Positions 1 through 5,290 of a stretch of 11,980 bases of DNA are shown in pieces. Below the pieces are notes generated by a model, which saw only the letters and a list, made by a program, of their open reading frames with translations, did no database searches and was not told the DNA's origin. A program made the translations under genes and the position numbers. Origin of the DNA: Rhodocyclales bacterium (GTDB lineage Bacteria; Pseudomonadota; Gammaproteobacteria; Burkholderiales; Rhodocyclaceae); NCBI GenBank assembly GCA_021413665.1, contig JAIOPW010000064.1, forward strand, positions 1 through 11,980, read 5' to 3'. Numbering within the stretch: the first letter of the stretch is position 1; each line of letters starts with the position of its first letter.

Positions 1-30
1 CTTGAAGAACTGCCGCCGTGTGACTTGCAT
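1..30 (-). CDS. Start of a Tat-exported protein, probably formate dehydrogenase (FdnG/FdoG-like) alpha subunit, partial
   Basis: Only ten codons are inside the window, reading MQVTRRQFFK before the left edge. The (S/T)RRxFFK core is a textbook twin-arginine signal motif, so the protein is probably folded with its cofactor and exported by Tat. From memory, the E. coli formate dehydrogenase alpha subunits FdoG and FdnG begin with MQVSRRQFFK and MDVSRRQFFK, which is nearly identical. These are molybdenum/tungsten bis-MGD enzymes that oxidise formate in the periplasm. A GAGGAG Shine-Dalgarno lies 8 nt upstream, and an AT-rich stretch further upstream could hold a promoter. The start, the Tat motif and the RBS together make this a real gene start. 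Naming it formate dehydrogenase from ten residues is inference; another Tat-dependent molybdoenzyme or oxidoreductase is possible. Confidence 0.72.
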   Translation of the reverse strand, partial: MQVTRRQFFK

Positions 31-38
31 CTAACGAT

Positions 39-44
39 CTCCTC
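39..44 (-). promoter_or_regulatory. Shine-Dalgarno site for the Tat-exported protein
   Basis: On the minus strand this reads GAGGAG, spaced 8 nt from the ATG at position 30. It is one of the strongest ribosome binding sites in the window and supports the partial gene at the edge. Confidence 0.7.
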
Positions 45-90
45 TTCAGAAGTAGAAACCCTGGAGCGGCCACCCCGGGGTTTGATCCGT

Positions 91-118
91 CTTATTCGCG
101 GATTATTTATCCTGATAA
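91..118 (-). promoter_or_regulatory. Possible promoter for the left-edge gene
   Basis: The segment 88-125 is clearly AT-richer than its surroundings. On the minus strand TTATCA (113-118) and AATAAG (91-96) are 16 nt apart, matching the sigma-70 boxes at 4 of 6 positions each. The same place carries an inverted pair ATTAT (102-106) and ATAAT (115-119) that could be a regulator site. Both readings are weak, but the AT-rich island upstream of a good RBS and start codon makes a promoter here likely. Confidence 0.3.
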
Positions 119-276
119 TGATGGTACTCGTACTTTTGCCACCTGAATGTCGCGACGCAGCATGGATACGCGTGGCCGCCCGAGTATTGCGGGCAGCCGC
201 ATCCCCGCCGGCATTGATCCGGCGAGCTCTTGCCCAGATTGGATCGGCAGCTCTGCCCTGCCGGGCCAGGCAGCGA

Positions 277-957
277 TTAGCTGCCGGGTGTGGCGAAGCG
301 CTTCTCGATTTCGGCTACCGGAATGTAGCCACCGACACGTTCGCCGCTGGCAAAGAAGATTGCCGGCGTGCCATTGATGCGCAATTTGCCACCAAGCTGT
401 GCCGACTTGTTCAAGCCGGTGGTGTCGCACTTGGCCGGCATGGCGGGTGGTGCCTTGCCGGCTGTCATCCAGTCAACCCAAGCCTTGGCCTTGTCGGGCG
501 CGCACCAGATCGCTTTCGATTTTTCGAAGGAGTCGTCGCCCAGTACCGGCAGCAGGAAGGTATAGACCGTCACGTCCTTCAGCGTCAGGATGTCTTTCGC
601 CAGCTTCTTGCAATAGCCGCAGTTCGGGTCTTCGAAGGTCACCATGACGTTCTTTCCCGTGCCCCGCACCTGCTTCAGCGCCAAGTCGAGCGGCAGCGAG
701 TTGAACTGGCGCTCAGCGGTGAGGTTCTTGCCCGTCTTCATGTCCAGCAGATTGCCGAACAAAAGGTAATTGGCCTTGTCGTCGACGTAGAAGATCTGGC
801 TATCCACCGTAACTTCCCAAATGCCGGCCATTGGCGCCTTGACGATTTTTTCGACCTTGCCCAGCCTGGCCTCGGCGGCCTTTCTCACATCGGATTCGTC
901 GGCAAAGGCGACGAGGGGCAGGCAGACCAGGGCGGCGGCAAACAGGGGTAGTTTCAT
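277..957 (-). CDS. dsbC: DsbC-family periplasmic thiol:disulfide interchange protein
   Basis: A 226-residue periplasmic disulfide isomerase of the DsbC/DsbG family, which reshuffles wrong disulfides in exported proteins and is kept reduced by DsbD. Residues 1-19 form a signal peptide (KLP, hydrophobic core, AFA cleavage before DES). Residues about 20-85 match the N-terminal dimerisation domain. The thioredoxin-fold domain follows, with the active site CGYC (C113, C116), a second cysteine pair at C152 and C177, and the cis-proline loop GTP (P198). CGYC is the DsbC form of the active site. The ATG at 957 is chosen over upstream in-frame codons because it starts exactly at the signal peptide and has a GGAGA RBS about 7 nt upstream. 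It lies 17 nt after the hydroxylase stop, so the two are probably co-transcribed. Confidence 0.93.
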   Translation of the reverse strand: MKLPLFAAALVCLPLVAFADESDVRKAAEARLGKVEKIVKAPMAGIWEVTVDSQIFYVDDKANYLLFGNLLDMKTGKNLTAERQFNSLPLDLALKQVRGTGKNVMVTFEDPNCGYCKKLAKDILTLKDVTVYTFLLPVLGDDSFEKSKAIWCAPDKAKAWVDWMTAGKAPPAMPAKCDTTGLNKSAQLGGKLRINGTPAIFFASGERVGGYIPVAEIEKRFATPGS

Positions 958-974
958 GGATTCTCCAGGGGGTT

Positions 975-2132
975 TCAGGACGTCAGTGCGTAGCGGACCA
1001 GCAGGTCCTTTACGACCGGCAAAGTGTTGGTGAGGTTCAATCCAAAATTGCGCATTCTGACCAGGGAGCCGGTTGCGGGGCGGAAAAGGTCGTGCAGGCT
1101 GTCGGTCACGGTCTGCAAGGTCACTACCTCTTCCTTGCGCGCCCGCTCGTAGCCTCGCAGCAGGGCAAGATCGCCACAATCGATGTGACCAGGCTTGTTA
1201 CACAGCACGCCTGACAGCGCTTTCGCATCCTGAAAGCCGAGGTTGATGCCGTGACCGGACAGCGGGTGAATGGTATGCGCCGCATCGCCGATCAGGGCCA
1301 GTCGCGGCGCCACGGCGCGGGGCGCACGCATCAGGCGCAGCGGAAAGCCAGCTTGCGCGGTGATCAGGTCCAGCGCGCCAAGCCGGTGCCCTCCGGCTTC
1401 GGCGACGCGGGCGCAAAGCGCGGCGGGGTCGAGTTCCAGCAAGGCGCGCCCATGGTCTTCCGGAGCCGACCAGACCATCGAGATCCGATTGCCGGGCAAG
1501 GGCAGCCAGGCCAGCACCCCGTCTTCGCGGAACCACTGAAAGGCGGTCCCGCGATGTGGCTGCTCCACGGCGAAGTTGGCCACCACCCCGAGCTGGTCGT
1601 AAGGATCGAAGCGGACGTCGACTCCTGCCGCGGCCCGCGTCCAGGATTCGGCCCCATCGGCGGCGACGATCAGTCGCGCGAAGAGCCGGCGGCCATCTTC
1701 AAGGGTGAGTTGAGCGGCATCGGGGCCAAAGGCGAGTGTTTGCGGGCGCGCCGGACAAAGCAGGGATAGATTGCCCTGTCGCTTGACCGTCTCCCACAGT
1801 TCGCGCTGCATGAGCGAGGACTCCAGTATCCACGCCAGCTCCGAAACGCCGCTGCCATAGGCCGTGAAATCGAGCCGGCCACCAGCGTCGCCGCGGATTT
1901 CCATGGTCCGAACGGGTTCCATGCGCGCCGCATCCATGTGGCCCCATGCGCCCACTTCGTCCAGGAAGCGCGCGTTGGCGGGGCTTATCGCATAAACGCG
2001 CGAATCCCATCCTTCCGGGAACACGGGAGCGTTCCCTTCCAGCAGCGCCACCGACAAGGCTGAGCGGCGCAAAGCGGCGGCCAGGGACAGGCCCGCCAAA
2101 CCACCACCGACGATCACGACATCGAAATCCAT
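975..2132 (-). CDS. UbiH/UbiF/UbiI-family FAD-dependent hydroxylase
   Basis: A 385-residue class A flavoprotein monooxygenase of the ubiquinone-biosynthesis hydroxylase family, which uses NAD(P)H and oxygen to hydroxylate the ubiquinone precursor ring. The N-terminal FAD-binding motif is GGGLAG (residues 9-14) after the strand DVVIV. The DG motif is at D159-G160 in VAADGAES. The second FAD-contact motif GDAAHTIHPLSGHG spans 282-295 and is the family hallmark. The ATG at 2132 is preferred because MDFDVVIVGGG is the canonical start. A TTG at 2168 would add 12 residues but sits in the divergent tRNA promoter. Which ring position is modified (UbiH, UbiF, UbiI or UbiM role) cannot be told from sequence alone, so no symbol is given. 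It leads the pair with dsbC; there is no obvious functional link. Confidence 0.88.
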   Translation of the reverse strand: MDFDVVIVGGGLAGLSLAAALRRSALSVALLEGNAPVFPEGWDSRVYAISPANARFLDEVGAWGHMDAARMEPVRTMEIRGDAGGRLDFTAYGSGVSELAWILESSLMQRELWETVKRQGNLSLLCPARPQTLAFGPDAAQLTLEDGRRLFARLIVAADGAESWTRAAAGVDVRFDPYDQLGVVANFAVEQPHRGTAFQWFREDGVLAWLPLPGNRISMVWSAPEDHGRALLELDPAALCARVAEAGGHRLGALDLITAQAGFPLRLMRAPRAVAPRLALIGDAAHTIHPLSGHGINLGFQDAKALSGVLCNKPGHIDCGDLALLRGYERARKEEVVTLQTVTDSLHDLFRPATGSLVRMRNFGLNLTNTLPVVKDLLVRYALTS

Positions 2133-2161
2133 TCCCCGATTGTCGCCTAACGGCGCCCGCC

Positions 2162-2191
2162 TTGACAAGGCGAGCGTGCGGCGGGGATAAT
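2162..2191 (+). promoter_or_regulatory. Sigma-70 promoter of the tRNA-Met gene
   Basis: A perfect -35 box TTGACA (2162-2167) and a -10 box GATAAT (2186-2191) are separated by 18 nt. The expected start, near 2198, is 9 nt before the mature tRNA. The following segment TCGGCCCC is GC-rich, the discriminator type associated with ppGpp (stringent) control of stable RNA promoters. It lies in the short divergent gap just upstream of the hydroxylase ATG. Confidence 0.82.
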
Positions 2192-2206
2192 TCGGCCCCT
2201 TTGCAT

Positions 2207-2283
2207 GGTGATGTAGCTCAGTCGGTTAGAGCATCGGATTCATAATCCGGGGGTCGGTGGTTCAAGTCCACCCATCACCACCA
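2207..2283 (+). tRNA. tRNA-Met (anticodon CAT), elongator type
   Basis: A 77-nt cloverleaf with encoded CCA. The acceptor arms GGTGATG (2207-2213) and CATCACC (2273-2279) pair fully. The D-arm is GCTC...GAGC. The anticodon stem TCGGA/TCCGG (one T-G pair at its base) holds loop TTCATAA with anticodon CAT at 2241-2243. The T-arm is GGTGG-TTCAAGT-CCACC, then discriminator A and CCA. It is not the initiator, because position 1 pairs with position 72 and the anticodon stem lacks the three G-C pairs of fMet tRNA. A CAT anticodon can also belong to the TilS-modified Ile2 tRNA, but the acceptor stem lacks the C4-G69 and C5-G68 pairs associated with TilS recognition, so elongator Met is the better call. 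Confidence 0.92.
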
Positions 2284-2291
2284 CTATTCAG

Positions 2292-2323
2292 GCGGTCTCC
2301 AGTGATGGGGGCCGCTTTTTTTT
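2292..2323 (+). terminator. Rho-independent terminator of the tRNA-Met unit
   Basis: GCGGTCTCC (2292-2300) pairs with GGGGGCCGC (2307-2315) to form a 9-bp stem with two G-T pairs and a 6-nt loop, followed by eight T (2316-2323). It lies 9 nt after the tRNA CCA end. Read on the other strand there is no T-tract after the stem, so it should not stop the convergent operon ending at 2367. Confidence 0.88.
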
Positions 2324-2366
2324 GGTGTTCGGCGGAGTGCTGCCGGTTGGAGCGGAGCTGCGGCAG

Positions 2367-2654
2367 CTAGGCATGGCGATTCCGCCGCCGCCGGTCGAGC
2401 CACCAGGCAAGCACAGGCAGGGCCACGAAGGACCCGGGTAGCACCATCACGACCAGATAGGGAGAAAGGTTCCCCAGCGCCCGCAACTGTTCCAGCAAAG
2501 CGGCGCGTTCCCCGGGCGACCACTTTTGGCCGTTGCGGGATTTCATCAGCAGCGGCAGCAGGCCGCGTACCTTGACCATTTCCGCCAGCAATTGCTGGCG
2601 TTCGCGATTTTGCGCGGCGAGAATTCTTGGTATCAGGCCACGTGGAACGCGCAT
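2367..2654 (-). CDS. Small membrane protein with LETM1-like pattern
   Basis: A 95-residue protein, last in the yqjD-yqjE-yqjK run and 12 nt after the yqjK-like stop. A basic, Gln/Arg-rich helix (residues 1-30) leads into GLLPLLMKSRNGQKW (31-45), an ER-containing helix (SPGERAALLEQLRAL, 46-60) and one hydrophobic segment (about 64-85: LSPYLVV...LPGSF...LPVLAWW), ending in a strongly basic tail DRRRRNRHA. The order LLPLL, gap, G, ERxxL, L-P, V, P, LP resembles the first part of the LETM1 domain of mitochondrial and bacterial LETM1-like proteins, but the C-terminal half of that domain is missing. The basic tail after the membrane segment suggests a cytoplasmic C-terminus. The function is unknown, and the LETM1 relation is from recalled pattern only. 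ATG and stop are clear; no good RBS is seen, so translation may depend on the upstream gene. Confidence 0.72.
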   Translation of the reverse strand: MRVPRGLIPRILAAQNRERQQLLAEMVKVRGLLPLLMKSRNGQKWSPGERAALLEQLRALGNLSPYLVVMVLPGSFVALPVLAWWLDRRRRNRHA

Positions 2655-2666
2655 TCGGTTGGGCGG

Positions 2667-2966
2667 TCAGGCGGGGGCGCGACGCTCCACGAGTTCACGA
2701 AGTTTCCGCCATGCCTGCCAGCCGAAAAAGGCCCGGCGCGCCCAGCGCCATGCGCGTTTCGGTCGGGCCACCAGCAGCGCCACGCCAGCGGCAATGACAA
2801 TTTGCGGATTGCGGCGCATCCAGCGGGCGCCATCGACGGCGAAATCCGCGCCGCTGAAGATTGGCATCAGGCCCGCTGCATGACGACCGAAGTCGCCGCG
2901 CAAGCCCTCGCTGGCAATCTGGAGCCGCTGCTTTTTCAGCGCGAGTTCAAGCGTGGTCGGGTTCAT
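2667..2966 (-). CDS. yqjK: YqjK-like protein
   Basis: A 99-residue protein similar in layout to E. coli YqjK (YqjK-like family, function unknown). It has an N-terminal basic helix with KKQRLQIASEGLR (11-23), a middle region with WMRRNPQ, one hydrophobic segment (about 56-67), and a Trp/Arg-rich tail PKRAWRWARRAFFGWQAWRKL (69-89) that matches the RWARRGFGVWSAWR region I recall from E. coli YqjK. Its ATG overlaps the yqjE-like stop by 4 nt (ATGA), so the two are translationally coupled; an AAGGG sits close upstream. Position after yqjD and yqjE matches the enterobacterial order. Role unknown, probably membrane-associated. Confidence 0.82.
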   Translation of the reverse strand: MNPTTLELALKKQRLQIASEGLRGDFGRHAAGLMPIFSGADFAVDGARWMRRNPQIVIAAGVALLVARPKRAWRWARRAFFGWQAWRKLRELVERRAPA

Positions 2967-3376
2967 TGGCCCTTGGCGGAATTCTTGGCCGACAGGGCAT
3001 CACGATCCTGGCGCAATTCGGCCAGGCTGGCGGAAAACAGCTTCGAGCCATTGCGCGCCAGCGTTGTCGCCAGCACCAGGCTGACCAAGCCGGCGCCGAG
3101 GAACAGCGCGGAAAAGACGCCGAGCGCCAGCAGGCGGTTGTTTTCCCACATCAGGACGGTGAGAAAGATGGCGAGGAAGATCAGGCCGGCGGCCAGGCAC
3201 AGGAACGCCGCCCCGCCGTAGGCCAGCATGGAAACCAGTCGCGCTCGCTCCTCGGCCAGTTCGACGCCGAGGAGTTCGAGGCGATTGTGCAGCAGGGTGA
3301 CACCGGTCCCGAGCAGGCCCCGGGTCGATGCGAACAAGCCGCGCCGGTCTGACGCTTTGTCCGCTGGCTCACCCAT
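2963..3376 (-). CDS. yqjE: YqjE-like membrane protein (phage holin superfamily III)
   Basis: A 137-residue inner-membrane protein of the YqjE / holin-X family. An N-terminal amphipathic helix (about 14-48, with LLHNRLELLGVELAEERAR) precedes two transmembrane segments (about 51-77 and 82-105). A charged C-terminal tail (ARNGSKLF...LRQDRDALSAKNSAKGQ) follows. The NRLELLGVELAEE stretch is characteristic of the family. The ATG at 3376 is chosen because it lies 8 nt after the yqjD-like stop and gives the normal family length; the longer frame from 3730 would run through yqjD. It sits between yqjD and yqjK homologs, as in enterobacteria. The exact function is unknown; the holin-family name does not imply lysis. 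Confidence 0.88.
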   Translation of the reverse strand: MGEPADKASDRRGLFASTRGLLGTGVTLLHNRLELLGVELAEERARLVSMLAYGGAAFLCLAAGLIFLAIFLTVLMWENNRLLALGVFSALFLGAGLVSLVLATTLARNGSKLFSASLAELRQDRDALSAKNSAKGQ

Positions 3377-3384
3377 TGCCGGAA

Positions 3385-3696
3385 TCAGCGACGGCCAATC
3401 AGCAGGCCGACGATGAAGCCGAAGCCGGCAGCCACGCCGACCGAACGCCAAGGATTGTCGTGCACATAGTCGTCGGCGACGCGGCCGACCTGCTTGGCCT
3501 TGTCCACCACGGCGGCTTCCGCTTCGGCCAGCTTGATCTTGGCGGCGGAAAGACGATCCTGGGTCTTGGCGCGGATATCCGCAATCTTGTCGCCCGCCTG
3601 TCCGGCGGTGGCGCGCAGCAGCTCTTCGGTGTCGGCGATCACCAGCTTTACGTCGGCAATCAGCTTGTCCTTGGTGACATCGCTCATGTCGCTCAT
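3385..3696 (-). CDS. yqjD: YqjD/ElaB family (DUF883) membrane-anchored protein
   Basis: A 103-residue DUF883 protein. Residues 1-75 form a long charged helix that continues into NPWRSVGVAAGFGFIVGLLIGRR (81-103), the conserved NPW(R)S-GxxxG tail anchor of this family. E. coli YqjD and ElaB share this plan; YqjD is reported to be membrane-bound, to contact ribosomes in stationary phase and to depend on RpoS. An AGGAGA Shine-Dalgarno 6 nt before the ATG at 3696 selects that start over the Met three codons later. It leads the cassette with the yqjE and yqjK homologs. The 71-bp gap to the xth stop allows its own promoter, but I could not identify convincing boxes. Confidence 0.9.
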   Translation of the reverse strand: MSDMSDVTKDKLIADVKLVIADTEELLRATAGQAGDKIADIRAKTQDRLSAAKIKLAEAEAAVVDKAKQVGRVADDYVHDNPWRSVGVAAGFGFIVGLLIGRR

Positions 3697-3767
3697 GCTC
3701 TTCTCCTGAATAAATGAACCAAAACCCCAAGGCTACCGATTTTGTCGCTGCACTGCAACGATGTTTG

Positions 3768-4565
3768 TCACACGGGAGCCACTTCGTAGTCGATGGTCAG
3801 CGGCGCATGATCCGAGAAACGTCGTTCCTTGTAGACCGAGGCTTGGCGCGCAGTCGCCGCCAGGCCTGGCGTCGCGATCTGGTAGTCGATGCGCCAGCCG
3901 ACATTCTTGGCCCATGCCTGGCCCCGGTTGGACCACCACGTGTAGGCTTCACCGCTTGCCTCCGGCAGCAGTCGCCGATGCACATCCACCCAGCCGAGGT
4001 CATCGAAGACCGAAGTCAGCCAGGCGCGTTCCTCGGGCAGGAAGCCGGAATTCTTCTGGTTGGACTTCCAGTTCTTGAGGTCGATCGGATGATGGGCGAT
4101 GTTCCAGTCACCGCACAACAGGACTTCGCGGCCGTCGCGCCGCGCTTCATGCGCCAGCTTTTCCAGCTGCGGCCGGAACTGGTCGAGAAAGCGGAATTTG
4201 GCCTGTTGGCGTTCGTCGGAACTGGAACCGGATGGCAGGTAGAGCGAAACCACCGACAGCTTGCCGAAGTCGGCCTGCAGGTAGCGCCCTTCGGCATTGA
4301 ACTCGGCATTGCCGAAGCCCTCGACGACGCGGTCAGGCGTCCGCCGCGAATAGATGCCGACGCCGCTGTAACCTTTTTTCTCGGCGGCGTGAAAGCAGCC
4401 GGTGAAGCCGTCCGGAGTGCGTAACGCGGGGGTCAGATCAGCCAGTTGCGCCTTGAGTTCCTGAACGCAGACGATGTCGGCTTGCCGGGTTGCCAGCCAG
4501 TCGAAAACCCCCTTGCCGGCGGCGGAGCGGATACCATTGAGATTCAGGCTGAGTATTCGGAGCAT
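3768..4565 (-). CDS. xth: Exodeoxyribonuclease III (ExoIII/ExoA-type AP endonuclease)
   Basis: A 265-residue Mg-dependent exonuclease / apurinic endonuclease of the endonuclease-exonuclease-phosphatase fold, which cuts 5' of abasic sites in base-excision repair and clears blocked 3' ends. Family residues are all present: N8 in LNLNGIR, E36 in CVQELK, Y109 in SLYLPSG, D153 and N155 in CGDWN, D227 in WRIDYQ, and D252-H253 in SDHAPL. The FLPEERAW stretch (175-182) is typical. MLRILSLNLNGIRS is the canonical start, so the ATG at 4565 is preferred to one four codons upstream at 4577; an AGG lies close upstream. It is divergent from pyrE, with 44 bp or fewer between start codons. Downstream on the same strand is yqjD, 71 bp away. 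Confidence 0.94.
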   Translation of the reverse strand: MLRILSLNLNGIRSAAGKGVFDWLATRQADIVCVQELKAQLADLTPALRTPDGFTGCFHAAEKKGYSGVGIYSRRTPDRVVEGFGNAEFNAEGRYLQADFGKLSVVSLYLPSGSSSDERQQAKFRFLDQFRPQLEKLAHEARRDGREVLLCGDWNIAHHPIDLKNWKSNQKNSGFLPEERAWLTSVFDDLGWVDVHRRLLPEASGEAYTWWSNRGQAWAKNVGWRIDYQIATPGLAATARQASVYKERRFSDHAPLTIDYEVAPV

Positions 4566-4584
4566 ATGCCTGTGCATGTAGAAT
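4556..4584 (+). promoter_or_regulatory. Candidate pyrE promoter overlapping the xth start
   Basis: TAGAAT (4579-4584) matches the -10 consensus at 5 of 6 positions, with a weak -35 TTCGGA (4556-4561) at 17-nt spacing. Transcription would begin near 4591, giving a leader of about 20 nt to the ATG at 4610. The boxes overlap the first codons of xth on the other strand. The -35 is poor, so this is tentative. Confidence 0.35.
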
Positions 4585-4609
4585 GCGCTCGATGAACGCG
4601 AACGTCGCC

Positions 4610-5260
4610 ATGAACCTGACCAGCGAGCTGAGCCGCGAGTTTATCGCCTTCGCCTGCGAACTGGGCGTGTTGCGCTTTGGCGAATTCAAGACCAAGGCGG
4701 GGCGCTTGAGCCCCTACTTCTTCAATGCCGGGTTGTTCAACGATGGCGCCTCCCTGTCGCGTCTCTGCGACTTCTACGCGCGCCGCGTTCTCGCTGCCGG
4801 ATTCCCGTTCGATGTGCTGTTCGGGCCGGCTTACAAGGGAATTCCGCTCGCCGCCGGCACTGCCGTGGCACTGGCCGGACTCGGCCGCAACACGCCTTAT
4901 GCCTACAACCGCAAGGAAACCAAGGATCACGGTGAAGGCGGCACGCTGGTCGGTGCACCCCTCAAGGGGCGCGTACTGATCATCGACGACGTGATTTCAG
5001 CGGGTACGTCGGTGCGCGAATCCGTCGAGATGATCCGCGCCGCCGGTGCCGTGCCGGCTGCCGTGCTCATCGCGCTCGACCGCCAGGAACGCGGGCAGGG
5101 CGAGCTTTCGGCCGTGCAGGAAGTTGAAAGAACTTACGGCATCCCGGTAATCAGTGTTGCCACGCTGACCGATTTGATCGATTATCTGTCCGGACATCCG
5201 GACCTTGAAAACAAGCTTGCTGCCGTGCGCGCCTACCGTGTTCGCTACGGCATCGACTGA
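4610..5260 (+). CDS. pyrE: Orotate phosphoribosyltransferase
   Basis: A 216-residue type I PRTase that joins orotate and PRPP to form orotidine 5'-phosphate in de novo pyrimidine synthesis; it works as a dimer with a shared active site. Motifs are KTKAGRLSPYFFNAGLFN (28-45), FGPAYKGIPLA (71-81), the mobile loop RKETKDHGEGG (101-111), and the PRPP-binding motif VLIIDDVISAGTS (122-134). LDRQERGQGE follows at 157-166. Earlier in-frame ATGs at 4583 and 4592 exist. The 4610 start fits the family length and the usual short lead-in to the REFIAF helix, and it lies downstream of the only promoter-like box. No clear Shine-Dalgarno is seen for any of the three. The exported coiled-coil gene follows 30 bp later, probably in the same transcript. 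Confidence 0.94.
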   Translation: MNLTSELSREFIAFACELGVLRFGEFKTKAGRLSPYFFNAGLFNDGASLSRLCDFYARRVLAAGFPFDVLFGPAYKGIPLAAGTAVALAGLGRNTPYAYNRKETKDHGEGGTLVGAPLKGRVLIIDDVISAGTSVRESVEMIRAAGAVPAAVLIALDRQERGQGELSAVQEVERTYGIPVISVATLTDLIDYLSGHPDLENKLAAVRAYRVRYGID

Positions 5261-5290
5261 TGCCCTGACAATTCTTCCGGGAGAACCCCA

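Larger units (their letters stand above)
31..276. other. Intergenic region between dsbC and the left-edge gene
   Basis: I see no gene here. It holds the RBS and AT-rich promoter-like island of the left-edge gene plus two GC-rich hairpins. One has CGCCGG (206-211) pairing with CCGGCG (219-224) around a 7-nt loop. The other has GGCAGC (269-274) pairing with GCTGCC (280-285), with the dsbC stop codon in its loop. Neither is followed by a T-tract in the dsbC direction, so they are not classical intrinsic terminators. Open frames crossing the region on either strand continue antisense or out of frame into dsbC and look like shadows. Confidence 0.5.

Noticed and set aside
120..140. NarL-like heptamers near TACTCGT and TACTTTT upstream of the left-edge gene
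   Set aside because: They resemble the loose consensus but miss a key position, and such heptamers occur often by chance.
25..951. 308-codon open frame on the plus strand opposite dsbC and across the left intergenic region
   Set aside because: It lies antisense to dsbC, whose signal peptide, active site and RBS are clear. No RBS or recognisable domain supports it.
958..1179. N-terminal extension of dsbC to the frame start at 1179
   Set aside because: It would overlap the hydroxylase end and bury the signal peptide; the ATG at 957 has a proper RBS.
2207..2323. Integration site of a mobile element at the tRNA 3' end
   Set aside because: No integrase, no duplicated tRNA tail and no foreign-looking segment follow; the tRNA is followed by its own terminator and ordinary genes.
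2526..3352. Plus-strand open frames over the yqjDEK cassette
   Set aside because: The minus-strand genes there have family-specific features, tight spacing and ribosome sites; the plus-strand frames have none of these.
3377..3730. Extension of the yqjE-like frame upstream to 3730
   Set aside because: It runs out of frame through yqjD; the extension is Arg/Gly-rich shadow sequence.
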